From positions 1 to 18,667 of the forward strand of contig JANRJY010000076.1 in the NCBI GenBank assembly GCA_033763735.1: DNA of 18,667 nucleotides. Reading direction: 5' to 3'. Shown here in pieces: positions 7,822 through 13,409 of this stretch (position 1 is the stretch's first letter; each line of letters starts with the position of its first letter). Position numbers and translations under genes: made by a program. The notes beneath the pieces were generated by a model, which ran no database searches, was not told the origin of the DNA, and saw nothing but the letters and a program-made list of their open reading frames with translations. This stretch comes from JANRJY01 sp033763735. GTDB lineage: Bacteria > Bacteroidota > Bacteroidia > Cytophagales > UBA9547.

Positions 7822-8157
7822 ATGAACAATCCATTTGAATTAATTGAAGCAAGGTTGGATAATATTGAAACCTTATTGCTTGATATTAAACATCAACCCA
7901 AATCACAGTCTGAACAACCCCAATCAGACGAACTTTTAACAGTTCAAGACACGGCTAAATTTTTGAGCCTATCAGTTCCCACCGTTTACACTTTAATAAG
8001 TAAAGGCGAATTACCAGTAATGAAGCGTTCAAAACGCTGCTATTTCTTTAAAGTTGAGCTAATCAATTATTTGAAGCAAGGTAGAAAAATGACTTTGGCA
8101 GAAACAGCTATTGAAGCCGAAAATTATTTGAACCTTAAAAAAGGGCAGCAAAAATGA
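7822..8157 (+). CDS. Excisionase-family helix-turn-helix protein
   Basis: 111 aa from ATG 7822; the upstream TTG at 7813 is less likely. The N-terminal residues (NPFELIEARLDNIETLLLDIKH) form a short amphipathic helix. Residues about 40-90 are an excisionase-type HTH_17 domain (LLTVQDTAKFLSLSVPTVYTLISKGELPVMKRSKRCYFFKVELINYLK). It overlaps the next small gene by 4 bp (ATGA at 8154-8157). Such proteins often act as regulators or accessory factors for excision or replication in Bacteroidota elements. The two excisionase-like genes in this element may split these jobs. Confidence 0.82.
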   Translation: MNNPFELIEARLDNIETLLLDIKHQPKSQSEQPQSDELLTVQDTAKFLSLSVPTVYTLISKGELPVMKRSKRCYFFKVELINYLKQGRKMTLAETAIEAENYLNLKKGQQK

Positions 8158-8330
8158 AAGACCAAAATACAAATATTTTGGCTTTCCTTAAAGTTGTGCC
8201 AAAGTTGAAAGAAATACACAAATGTGTAATTGCTCAACTTTCTTATAAGTTTGATGTAAGACCTCAAAACCTTGCTATTCTAATTGAATTGTCCATTCTT
8301 TTCAATGGGAACATTTGGAGCAATAATTGA
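8154..8330 (+). CDS. 58-aa microprotein between HTH and Rep-like genes
   Basis: A short frame from ATG 8154 to TGA 8328-8330, coding MKDQNTNILAFLKVVPKLKE and on to IWSNN. It overlaps the HTH stop by 4 bp, and its own stop overlaps the TTG 8327 start option of the next gene. Coupling on both sides argues that it is translated. The composition suggests two or three helices with a Cys in the middle and no signal peptide. I do not recognise it. Confidence 0.6.
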   Translation: MKDQNTNILAFLKVVPKLKEIHKCVIAQLSYKFDVRPQNLAILIELSILFNGNIWSNN

Positions 8331-8335
8331 ATAAA

Positions 8336-9277
8336 ATGTTTGACGGCTTCAAACTACAATTGCCTTACTTTATTAAAGATTCTTTGCTCAATAATCCTTT
8401 GTTGGAATTCAAAGGTAAATTTTCTTTGAAAAACGGGGACTTACAAACAGAGAAATTAATTGCAAAATATCCTGTAGAATCTGAAAAACCATTACTTACA
8501 TTTATAATTAAGGGTAATTACATAGAATTAATAGGCTCTTTTCATAAATACTGGCAACATGGCACTAACTTTCAGGATTATACTTTTACAGACCTTGTAA
8601 ACACAATACTTGAACTACAAAACAAGTTTGGTTTAAATCCAAATGAATGTTTGCTACATAATTTAGAAATAGGCTTAAATTTCGAACTATTATATCTTAA
8701 TGCTAATGAGTTTTTAAACAATTGTATGCTTTATAAATGCCATACCTTTGATTCAGAACTTTTTAGTTCAAAAGGCAACCAAAAACGAGCTAAATTGGCT
8801 CAATATCAGGTCAAAATCTATAATAAGGGATTGCAAAACCTCCTATCCGAAAACCTTATCAGGATTGAATTAAAAATCAAAAAAATGGCATTAATTGGTA
8901 ATGCAACATTGGCAGATATAACCAACCTCAAATTTATTGAAAAAGCATCTTTTCAGTTATTGGACGTTTGGAACGCTGTTATTTATTGGGAAAAAATTGA
9001 TTCACAAAATAAAGTATCAAAGCCAATTGAGAAATTATTGTACAATTGGGGTAATTCAAAGTACCTGCATGAATTGGTTAATAACCAAAGAAAACTAAAG
9101 TATGAAAGAGAAAAGTATAGAAAAATTATAAAAGAAAATTGTTCCAAATCAGTTCATAATCAAATTCAAGAAATGATGTTTGAAAAACTTTTGGAATTTT
9201 CTAATGAAGCAAATCAAAAAAATTGTACTGATTTTACCAAAATAATGCCCCATAGGCAAATTGCGTTTCAAATGTAA
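8336..9277 (+). CDS. Putative phage/plasmid-type replication initiation protein (gene II/X-like)
   Basis: 313 aa from ATG 8336, or 316 from TTG 8327, which would overlap the previous stop. Segments recalling filamentous-phage gene II/X and Phage_CRI replication proteins are IGSFHKYWQHGTNFQDYTF, LHNLEIGLNFEL, QVKIYNKGLQ and IRIELKIKKM. The conserved H-K-Y-W, N-L-E-I and K-x-Y-N-K positions could be part of an HUH-like nickase fold with a catalytic Tyr, but I cannot confirm the metal-binding His pair. The C-terminus (about 245-290) is Lys/Glu-rich. Its place after an HTH gene and before a spacer with nested hairpins fits a replication role. It could instead be a diverged mobilisation protein. 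Confidence 0.5.
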   Translation: MFDGFKLQLPYFIKDSLLNNPLLEFKGKFSLKNGDLQTEKLIAKYPVESEKPLLTFIIKGNYIELIGSFHKYWQHGTNFQDYTFTDLVNTILELQNKFGLNPNECLLHNLEIGLNFELLYLNANEFLNNCMLYKCHTFDSELFSSKGNQKRAKLAQYQVKIYNKGLQNLLSENLIRIELKIKKMALIGNATLADITNLKFIEKASFQLLDVWNAVIYWEKIDSQNKVSKPIEKLLYNWGNSKYLHELVNNQRKLKYEREKYRKIIKENCSKSVHNQIQEMMFEKLLEFSNEANQKNCTDFTKIMPHRQIAFQM

Positions 9278-9293
9278 AACCCAAACTAATATA

Positions 9294-9337
9294 TTGTACC
9301 TTTTTTACCATTAAGATAAAGAGTAAATTAGGTACAA
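9294..9337. repeat. Internal inverted TTGTACC pair after the Rep-like gene
   Basis: TTGTACC (9294-9300) and GGTACAA (9331-9337) face each other across 30 bp, starting 16 bp after the Rep-like stop. This is the heptamer found in pairs at both element ends, now in mid-element. It may bind the same protein. Confidence 0.4.
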
Positions 9338-9407
9338 AAACGACTGAATTAAATTGGACTTTTAAATGTCAAGTTTAGGAAATTATGGGAAAGAATATCT
9401 GATTAAG

Positions 9408-9452
9408 TTAGTGAGTCTAATTGTTTCATTCCTCGAATGCTAAACTCATTAG
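9408..9452. other. Nested hairpin in the spacer after the Rep-like gene
   Basis: The outer arms TTAGTGAGT (9408-9416) and ACTCATTAG (9444-9452) pair over 9 bp with two G-T wobbles. Inside, CATTC (9427-9431) pairs with GAATG (9435-9439) around a 3-nt loop. No T run follows on either strand, so it is not a typical terminator for either flanking gene. The 250-bp non-coding spacer 9278-9527 may hold a replication origin or oriT; this is inferred from position only. Confidence 0.35.
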
Positions 9453-9527
9453 TACCAGTATCTATTTCAGAGTTTGAAATTTAGATGCTTTTTAACCTCT
9501 TACATTGATACAAATATCGAATGATAT

Positions 9528-9911
9528 TCAATCTGGCAGTCTGTGATTGATAACGGGTTTTATTAAGTATTTGTGATAATCATAAGTAAAGCCATTTATA
9601 TACGCTCTGTATTCAACTATTAGCTTCTTATTAAAACCTTTGGGTCTCTTTGCAATGACCCTATTTTCAATTAAGTAATCTAATGAAGTATGTAATGATA
9701 ACTTGGCTTTTAATTCTGGCAAATAATAAATAATGCTATCAGCTTCCATTAAATCGTCTTCTTCGTTTATAATTGATGCCGTGTCATACATGTTATGTAT
9801 TTTAATGTATATGAATTTTTTATCACAATACAGGTCAATATAATCAGGATTGTGTGCTTCAATCATTTGACCATAAGAAAAACCGAAAATTAATAATAAG
9901 AGCAATTTCAT
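9528..9911 (-). CDS. Unknown small exported protein (127 aa)
   Basis: A short but typical Bacteroidota signal peptide (MKLLLLLIFGFSYGQ) is followed by about 110 residues rich in Tyr, Ile, Asp and Lys, with no cysteine pair and no motif I know. The mature part reads as a small beta-rich domain (IDLYCDKKFIYIKIHNMYD near its start). It is the last of three minus-strand genes and starts 11 bp after the previous stop. Its function is unknown. The shared export signal suggests that this operon's products act together in the periplasm or at the surface. Confidence 0.6.
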   Translation of the reverse strand: MKLLLLLIFGFSYGQMIEAHNPDYIDLYCDKKFIYIKIHNMYDTASIINEEDDLMEADSIIYYLPELKAKLSLHTSLDYLIENRVIAKRPKGFNKKLIVEYRAYINGFTYDYHKYLIKPVINHRLPD

Positions 9912-9922
9912 TGACTCACAAA

Positions 9923-10321
9923 TTAATCATTAAGTGTATAGTATAAATACGGTCTGCCTCCGTCATTTCTATAGATAAGTTCTATATTCAATATGCCATT
10001 TTCTGAATAAAATCTCCATTTCTTATTATTTATTATCACATAATGTTTATTGCATTCTTCAATAAGATAATTTAACAAATCATTTGTATTGGGGATTATT
10101 ATAGCCGAATTTGTAATATTTTCTTTTTTAGAAAAAAAATGAATACATTCCATAGTTTTATCTTCAAAATAAATATATCTTGTTGAATCATTTGTATAAT
10201 ATTCTTCAAATATTTCGTTAGGGAAAGCTTGCCTTAGCTGTTTAGCAGTGTAATTTAATTTTGCTTGACAAAATATTTGTGATGAGAAAAAAAATGCGAT
10301 AAAACCAACAATTTTTATCAT
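9923..10321 (-). CDS. Unknown small exported protein (132 aa)
   Basis: The signal peptide MIKIVGFIAFFFSSQIFCQA has a predicted cut near residue 19-20. The Cys at residue 18 lies inside the hydrophobic end, so a lipoprotein is conceivable, but no clean lipobox is seen. The mature part has KLNYTAKQLRQAFPNEIFEEYY and a strand-rich C-terminus (WRFYSENGILNIELIYRNDGGRPYLYYTL). Its start codon shares one base with the stop of the upstream gene (TAATG), so translation is coupled. The family is not recognised. Confidence 0.6.
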   Translation of the reverse strand: MIKIVGFIAFFFSSQIFCQAKLNYTAKQLRQAFPNEIFEEYYTNDSTRYIYFEDKTMECIHFFSKKENITNSAIIIPNTNDLLNYLIEECNKHYVIINNKKWRFYSENGILNIELIYRNDGGRPYLYYTLND

Positions 10322-10497
10322 TATTTACAATGTTGATAACAATAAGTTCCAAGTTTACAATTGCCCCACATCTTATTTTTGCATTGATTGCCTGTTGATT
10401 TTGCAATTGCTACACACTGAGGATTCTTTATTGAAACATAAGATTGTAACAAAGTTACACTTAAAAATAATGATATTGTTATTAGAACCTTTTTCAT
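10321..10497 (-). CDS. 58-aa exported Cys-rich microprotein (QCxAxxKSTGxQCK motif)
   Basis: The ATG at 10497-10495 opens a frame ending in TAA at 10323-10321. A hydrophobic leader (MKKVLITISLFLSVTLLQSY) precedes a 38-aa Cys/His mature part: QCVAIAKSTGNQCKNK, then C-x5-YCYQHCK. The pattern Q-C-x-A-x3-K-x2-G-x-Q-C-K followed by YCxxH recurs in small Bacteroidota proteins I associate with DUF5763-type sequences, where it probably binds metal. It is first in the operon, nearest the palindromic operator, and its stop overlaps the next start (TAATG). Confidence 0.6.
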   Translation of the reverse strand: MKKVLITISLFLSVTLLQSYVSIKNPQCVAIAKSTGNQCKNKMWGNCKLGTYCYQHCK

Positions 10498-10519
10498 AGT
10501 ATATCAGATTATTATTTAC

Positions 10520-10551
10520 CAAATATTATGATATTTTTTCAATGACACAAA
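10520..10551 (-). promoter_or_regulatory. Bacteroidota-type promoter of the exported-protein operon
   Basis: On the minus strand, TTTG at 10551-10548 and AATATTTG at 10527-10520 are 20 bp apart. This matches the -33 TTTG / -7 TAnnTTTG layout with one mismatch. The -33 box lies inside the palindromic operator, so repressor binding would block it. Confidence 0.5.
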
Positions 10552-10560
10552 TTTGTGTCA
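10543..10560. promoter_or_regulatory. Perfect 18-bp palindromic operator
   Basis: TGACACAAATTTGTGTCA reads the same on both strands and sits in the 96-bp gap between the divergent exported-protein operon and the XRE gene. A further half-site, AATTTGTGT (10582-10590), lies 32 bp on, about three helical turns, just before the XRE ATG. This fits binding by the XRE dimer to control both directions. Confidence 0.65.
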
Positions 10561-10593
10561 CATACTTATTCTTAAAAATAGAATTTGTGTTTT

Positions 10594-10818
10594 ATGGTTT
10601 ATTTAAAACACAAGGATTTTTTAAAGAAATTTGGTTACAGAGTAAGAGAAATTAGGGATAAGAAATTAATTAGTCAAGAAGAACTCTCTTTTAGAACCCA
10701 ATTAAGCAGAAATCAAATAGGTAGGATTGAAAGAGGAGAAATAAATACAGGGCTTAGTACCGTTTTTGAAATAGCTTTAGGGCTTGAAGTACCAATAAAA
10801 GATTTATTTGATTTTTAG
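10594..10818 (+). CDS. XRE-family HTH repressor
   Basis: 74 aa from ATG 10594; a TTG at 10585 would start within the operator half-site. Almost the whole protein is one XRE/Cro-CI HTH domain: FGYRVREIRDKKLISQEELSFRTQLSRNQIGRIERGEINTGLSTVFEIALGLEVPIKDLFDF. It is divergent from the operon starting at 10497, with the palindrome between them, and convergent with the gene ending at 10846. It most likely represses itself and the neighbouring exported-protein operon. The signal that relieves repression is unknown. Confidence 0.9.
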   Translation: MVYLKHKDFLKKFGYRVREIRDKKLISQEELSFRTQLSRNQIGRIERGEINTGLSTVFEIALGLEVPIKDLFDF

Positions 10819-10845
10819 GCATAACATTATTAATAACCTTATTTT

Positions 10846-11241
10846 TTATCTAATTAGGCTTTTTCTTCTTAAATCAAATGTATCAGACCAAACTTGATAA
10901 ATTCTACCTGATTGATAATCAAAAGTATTTACAATAAATTTCTTTTTTTTGACAATTACCTTCTTCCCAACACGCATATCAATTCTAAGATTGCCACTTT
11001 TTGAATAATCTAATTTTGCTTTTCTGTTAAATTGAGGAAACTGATAAACAGAACTATCTATGTAAAAATCCTTAATATATAATGTGTCATAAGAATTCAC
11101 TTCAAAATAAATATTTTTATTAAAAATGTAAGCCCCCATTGAAAATTTTGCTTTTTGACTATCAGGAAATTCATAGTAATAAACTCTTTGAGAAAAGGCT
11201 GTTTGGATAATACAAATAACGAAAAGGAGTATAATTTTCAT
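10846..11241 (-). CDS. Unknown small exported protein (131 aa)
   Basis: A clear signal peptide (MKIILLFVICIIQTAFSQ) is followed by a Lys/Tyr/Phe-rich mature part of about 113 residues with alternating hydrophobic strands (VYYYEFPDSQKAKFSMGAY, KNIYFEVNSYDTLYIKDFY) and a very basic patch (VGKKVIVKKKKFIV). It has no cysteine after the signal peptide. Its ATG overlaps the stop of the winged-helix-like gene (ATGA, 11241-11238), so translation is coupled. The family is not recognised. It resembles the three products at 9528-10497 in size and export signal but not obviously in sequence. Confidence 0.6.
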   Translation of the reverse strand: MKIILLFVICIIQTAFSQRVYYYEFPDSQKAKFSMGAYIFNKNIYFEVNSYDTLYIKDFYIDSSVYQFPQFNRKAKLDYSKSGNLRIDMRVGKKVIVKKKKFIVNTFDYQSGRIYQVWSDTFDLRRKSLIR

Positions 11242-11570
11242 TTACGTAAAAGAATATTTGTTATTCTATTTGCATTATCAGATATAACACTTTCAAATGC
11301 CTCTAGTTTCAATTCCCCTTTAATTGTTAAGGTGTAACATACCCCCTTTGCTTTTGAGGTGTTTACATATCCTTTTAAAGTCATTTCCTTTGCAATTAGT
11401 TGTAATCTGTTATAATCGTTAGTATTTAGTTTTTTGATATTGGTTAGGGTTGTGGGAATGTTATTTGATTTCAATTTTTGTATAGCCATTAAGAACACAA
11501 TACATGAGAGGTTAATTTTATACTTACCTCTAAAAAGTTTCAATGGAGTATAATAATTAAGTAGTTCCAT
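11238..11570 (-). CDS. Winged-helix-like small protein
   Basis: 110 aa from ATG 11570, chosen because the frame extending to TTG/ATG-like codons upstream adds only a hydrophobic, non-conserved tail. The middle and end (LKSNNIPTTLTNIKKLNTNDYNRLQLIAKEMTLKGYVNTSKAKGVCYTLTIKGELKLEAFE) have the order of a winged-helix domain: helix, recognition helix, then a wing with the 'Y-x-LT-x-KG' ending. It may be a regulator or a replication accessory. The gene downstream is translationally coupled to it. I see no close named family. Confidence 0.5.
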   Translation of the reverse strand: MELLNYYTPLKLFRGKYKINLSCIVFLMAIQKLKSNNIPTTLTNIKKLNTNDYNRLQLIAKEMTLKGYVNTSKAKGVCYTLTIKGELKLEAFESVISDNANRITNILLRK

Positions 11571-11903
11571 AATTCTATTAATACATAGAATACAAAATAA
11601 TAAATACAAGTGATTCTCTGCATGTGACTAATTCAGTATTATAAAGATAGTCAATTGAAGTGGCAATTATTCAGCTTAACTCAAAATAATTGTTAAGAAT
11701 ATAAACCCCATCCCCTCTTTATTTTTTTGAATCCAAAAACGCCTTTGTACGGGTGTGGGGTGGTGTGATACTTCCTTTGTGACTACTCAATATATTTTTT
11801 TTTTAGAAATGAAATTCAAAAGTTGGAAATGTGAATTAAGATTCCAACCTTCCAAATTTTTTAATATTCTGTGGGCTATTTTAACCTTTAAACAAATAGT
11901 ATT
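11571..11903. other. Non-coding spacer with G-rich patch and inverted repeats
   Basis: No convincing gene. The spacer contains CTTAAC (11675-11680) facing GTTAAG (11692-11697), an unusually G-rich patch (11750-11766), ACCCCA (11705-11710) facing TGGGGT (11756-11761), a repeated CCTTTGT (11742-11748, 11774-11780), and GTTGGAA (11822-11828) facing TTCCAAC (11842-11848). It separates two divergent transcripts, so promoters for both are expected here. I could not place them reliably. Confidence 0.4.
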
Positions 11904-12185
11904 ATGGAACTAACTACAGATGAACAATTAAAAATGTTTACAGACCTTTGCATTAAGGCAAAAGAAAAAAGAATTGCCGAAGGCAAAGAATATCAGCTAA
12001 ACGGTACGGTACATGATAGTTATGTAAGGCTTAAGCCAATGTTTAGAAAGATAGCTCGAAAATACCTTTGGTGTGAAAAAAATGAACTTGGTGAATTTAG
12101 ATTTGCCAAAGAGGAAGTATTTAACATTTTAGGCAATTCTGATTTGATAATCAATGATGTACTCGGAAAGAAATATTGGTTTTAA
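11904..12185 (+). CDS. Unknown 93-aa protein
   Basis: A short soluble protein starting at ATG 11904 (MELTTDEQLKMFTDLCIKAK). It is charged and helical in the first 45 residues, followed by a Trp/Tyr-containing segment (FRKIARKYLWCEKNELGEFRFAKEEVFNILG) and ends KKYWF. It has no signal peptide or known motif. It stands alone, with long spacers on both sides and a hairpin after the stop. It may be a small regulator or accessory protein of the element. Confidence 0.5.
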   Translation: MELTTDEQLKMFTDLCIKAKEKRIAEGKEYQLNGTVHDSYVRLKPMFRKIARKYLWCEKNELGEFRFAKEEVFNILGNSDLIINDVLGKKYWF

Positions 12186-12589
12186 AACTTGTATAAATTA
12201 ACTTTTCAAATTTAATCACTTCAATTAATAGCTTTGATTGAAGTGATATTTGGAACTTGTACATTATTAATTTTACAAGTAATGAAAAGTAACCTTTCAA
12301 ATAAGTACTTAATATACTTTTAAGGTAACAGGTTTAATTTACAAAATTGCGGAAGCTATTAAAGTTAATATTCACTTATTCTTTATTTCTTTAAAACATA
12401 ATTTGGATTAATAGTAGGTATGGTTTTTTAACAAGTATTAAGCCCAAGCGTATAACTGTAAATTGGTATTATAAGTATTAATAAATTGCCATGTCAGGCA
12501 AAAAGTCAAAAAATATTCTTATCATTGCGAATTGTTTACAATAATTTCTAACAGGAATCAATTATTTTAACAAGAAATTCTTAATAAAA
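12186..12589. other. 404-bp spacer, no gene seen
   Basis: Only very short frames are present. Visible structures are the 11-bp stem hairpin at 12215-12247 and ACTTGTA (12255-12261) facing TACAAGT (12274-12280). The rest is AT-rich and featureless to my reading, up to the start of the GNAT pair, whose promoter must lie near its right end. Confidence 0.5.
12215..12247. terminator. 11-bp perfect hairpin after the 93-aa gene
   Basis: ATCACTTCAAT (12215-12225) pairs perfectly with ATTGAAGTGAT (12237-12247) around an 11-nt loop, 29 bp after the stop at 12185. The T tract after it is weak (atattt), so it may be a modest terminator, an RNA stability element or a protein-binding site. Confidence 0.45.
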
Positions 12590-12748
12590 ATGGCTAAACC
12601 AATAAAAGAAACACCGATTTTATCTGGGAAAGATGCAGTAACTTTTTTATCAGAAATTAAATCATCTGAAAATAAAAGAGTTACCCAAAACGAATCAGAA
12701 AGGATAAAAAGCAACTTTAATGCCCTAAAGGCTATATCAAATTTTTAA
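12590..12748 (+). CDS. 52-aa putative antitoxin/partner of the GNAT protein
   Basis: ATG 12590 to TAA 12746-12748 codes MAKPIKETPILSGKDAVTFL, then an Arg/Glu/Asn-rich helix ending FNALKAISNF. It lies 17 bp before the GNAT gene, the usual order for antitoxin then toxin. It lacks the ribbon-helix-helix domain of the TacA/AtaR antitoxins known to pair with GNAT toxins. If it is an antitoxin, it works by direct binding or belongs to a different, shorter type. The PIKETPIL-GKDA opening looks to me like a recurring Bacteroidota pattern upstream of GNAT genes. This is recalled from memory, not searched. Confidence 0.6.
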   Translation: MAKPIKETPILSGKDAVTFLSEIKSSENKRVTQNESERIKSNFNALKAISNF

Positions 12749-12765
12749 ATAGGCTTTATTTTTTC

Positions 12766-13296
12766 ATGGCTTTTGAAGGATTAATATTAAATAGATTAAC
12801 AGCTGATTACGCAATTAAAAGTTTTGATTGTGATGATACTGATTTAAACGATTTCTTGAAAAATGATGCTATTCAGTATCAGCAGCAACTATTAGCAGTA
12901 ACCTACTTATTGGAGAGTCAAAATGAAACGATAGCTTTTTTCAGCGTTTTCAATGATAAAATTTCTATTGAAGATGTTGACACAAAATCTAAATGGAAAT
13001 CTATTTTAAGACTTACACCACATCAAAAAAGATTAAAAAGTTTTCCTGCAATGAAAATAGGTCGATTGGCTGTTAATAAGGATTATAAGAATCGCAATTA
13101 TGGCACATCGATTATAGACTATGTTAAAGAACTTTTTATTACAAATAATAGAACTGGTTGTAAATTCATAACAGTAGATGCTTATAGAAAATCTTTAGTT
13201 TTTTATGAAAAAAATGGATTTAAATATCTTACCAATACAGATAGTGAATCGGATACAAGATTGATGTATTATGACTTAGTCAGCCTTCTCAAATAA
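12766..13296 (+). CDS. GNAT acetyltransferase, TacT/AtaT-toxin-like
   Basis: This 176-aa protein has the layout of GNAT toxins: an N-terminal FDCDDTDLNDFLKNDA-QYQQQLLAVTYLLE segment, then the acetyl-CoA binding motif A (MKIGRLAVNKDYKNRNYGTS; R110-N-Y-G113), and a C-terminal FYEKNGF with Y147 at the position of the usual catalytic tyrosine. TacT and AtaT relatives acetylate the amino group of charged tRNAs and stop translation. That activity is inferred here, and an ordinary N-acetyltransferase is possible. The 52-aa gene upstream is the likely antitoxin, which would help keep the element in the chromosome. The stop codon lies inside a terminator stem. Confidence 0.8.
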   Translation: MAFEGLILNRLTADYAIKSFDCDDTDLNDFLKNDAIQYQQQLLAVTYLLESQNETIAFFSVFNDKISIEDVDTKSKWKSILRLTPHQKRLKSFPAMKIGRLAVNKDYKNRNYGTSIIDYVKELFITNNRTGCKFITVDAYRKSLVFYEKNGFKYLTNTDSESDTRLMYYDLVSLLK

Positions 13297-13314
13297 TTGA
13301 ATTTTCAATTATTT
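13291..13314 (+). terminator. Terminator overlapping the GNAT stop codon
   Basis: AAATAATTGA (13291-13300) pairs perfectly with TCAATTATTT (13305-13314) around a 4-nt loop. The stop TAA 13294-13296 is inside the stem. The stem is all A-T but for one G-C, and the following T tract is short. It abuts the first right-end heptamer. Confidence 0.5.
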
Positions 13315-13331
13315 TGTACCTTATTTGTACC
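13314..13331 (+). repeat. Right arm-type repeats (TTGTACC x2)
   Basis: TTGTACC at 13314-13320 and 13325-13331, 11 bp apart, in the same orientation and spacing as the left-end pair (4614/4625). They begin 56 bp and end 39 bp before attR. They probably bind the integrase. Confidence 0.6.
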
Positions 13332-13369
13332 TTAATATTGTAATCTATTAATATTCAGTAGATATTACT

Positions 13370-13388
13370 TTTTGTATCGGAAAGTAAC
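13370..13388 (+). repeat. attR: right 19-bp attachment repeat
   Basis: Identical to 4472-4490. It still reads F-C-I-G-K-stop in one frame but has no mnmE sequence before it, as expected for the far end of an element inserted in a gene's 3' end. The ctaA stop is 21 bp further on, so without the element mnmE and ctaA would lie tail to tail. Confidence 0.88.
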
Positions 13389-13409
13389 TATACCATTTAA
13401 TAAAAAGCA

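Larger units (their letters stand above)
4472..13388. mobile_element. Integrated element at the mnmE 3' end (about 8.9 kb)
   Basis: Bounded by a perfect 19-bp direct repeat (4472-4490 and 13370-13388), with a tyrosine recombinase gene near the left end, integrase-type repeats at both ends, two excisionase-like HTH genes, an ORF6N gene, a putative replication gene, small cargo genes and a GNAT pair. The mnmE 3' end (also called trmE or thdF) is an established target of Salmonella Genomic Island 1, which is unrelated in gene content; its attachment sequence also covers the conserved FCIGK-stop codons. I saw no relaxase, coupling protein or VirB-like gene. It is best described as an integrative, possibly mobilisable or self-replicating element. 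Confidence 0.88.

Noticed and set aside
8327..9277. Rep-like protein as a MobA-type relaxase
   Set aside because: No clear relaxase three-His motif or N-terminal catalytic Tyr; gene II/X-like segments fit better.
12590..12748. 52-aa protein as a ribbon-helix-helix (DUF1778-type) antitoxin
   Set aside because: Too short and lacking the RHH strand-helix-helix pattern; only its position supports an antitoxin role.
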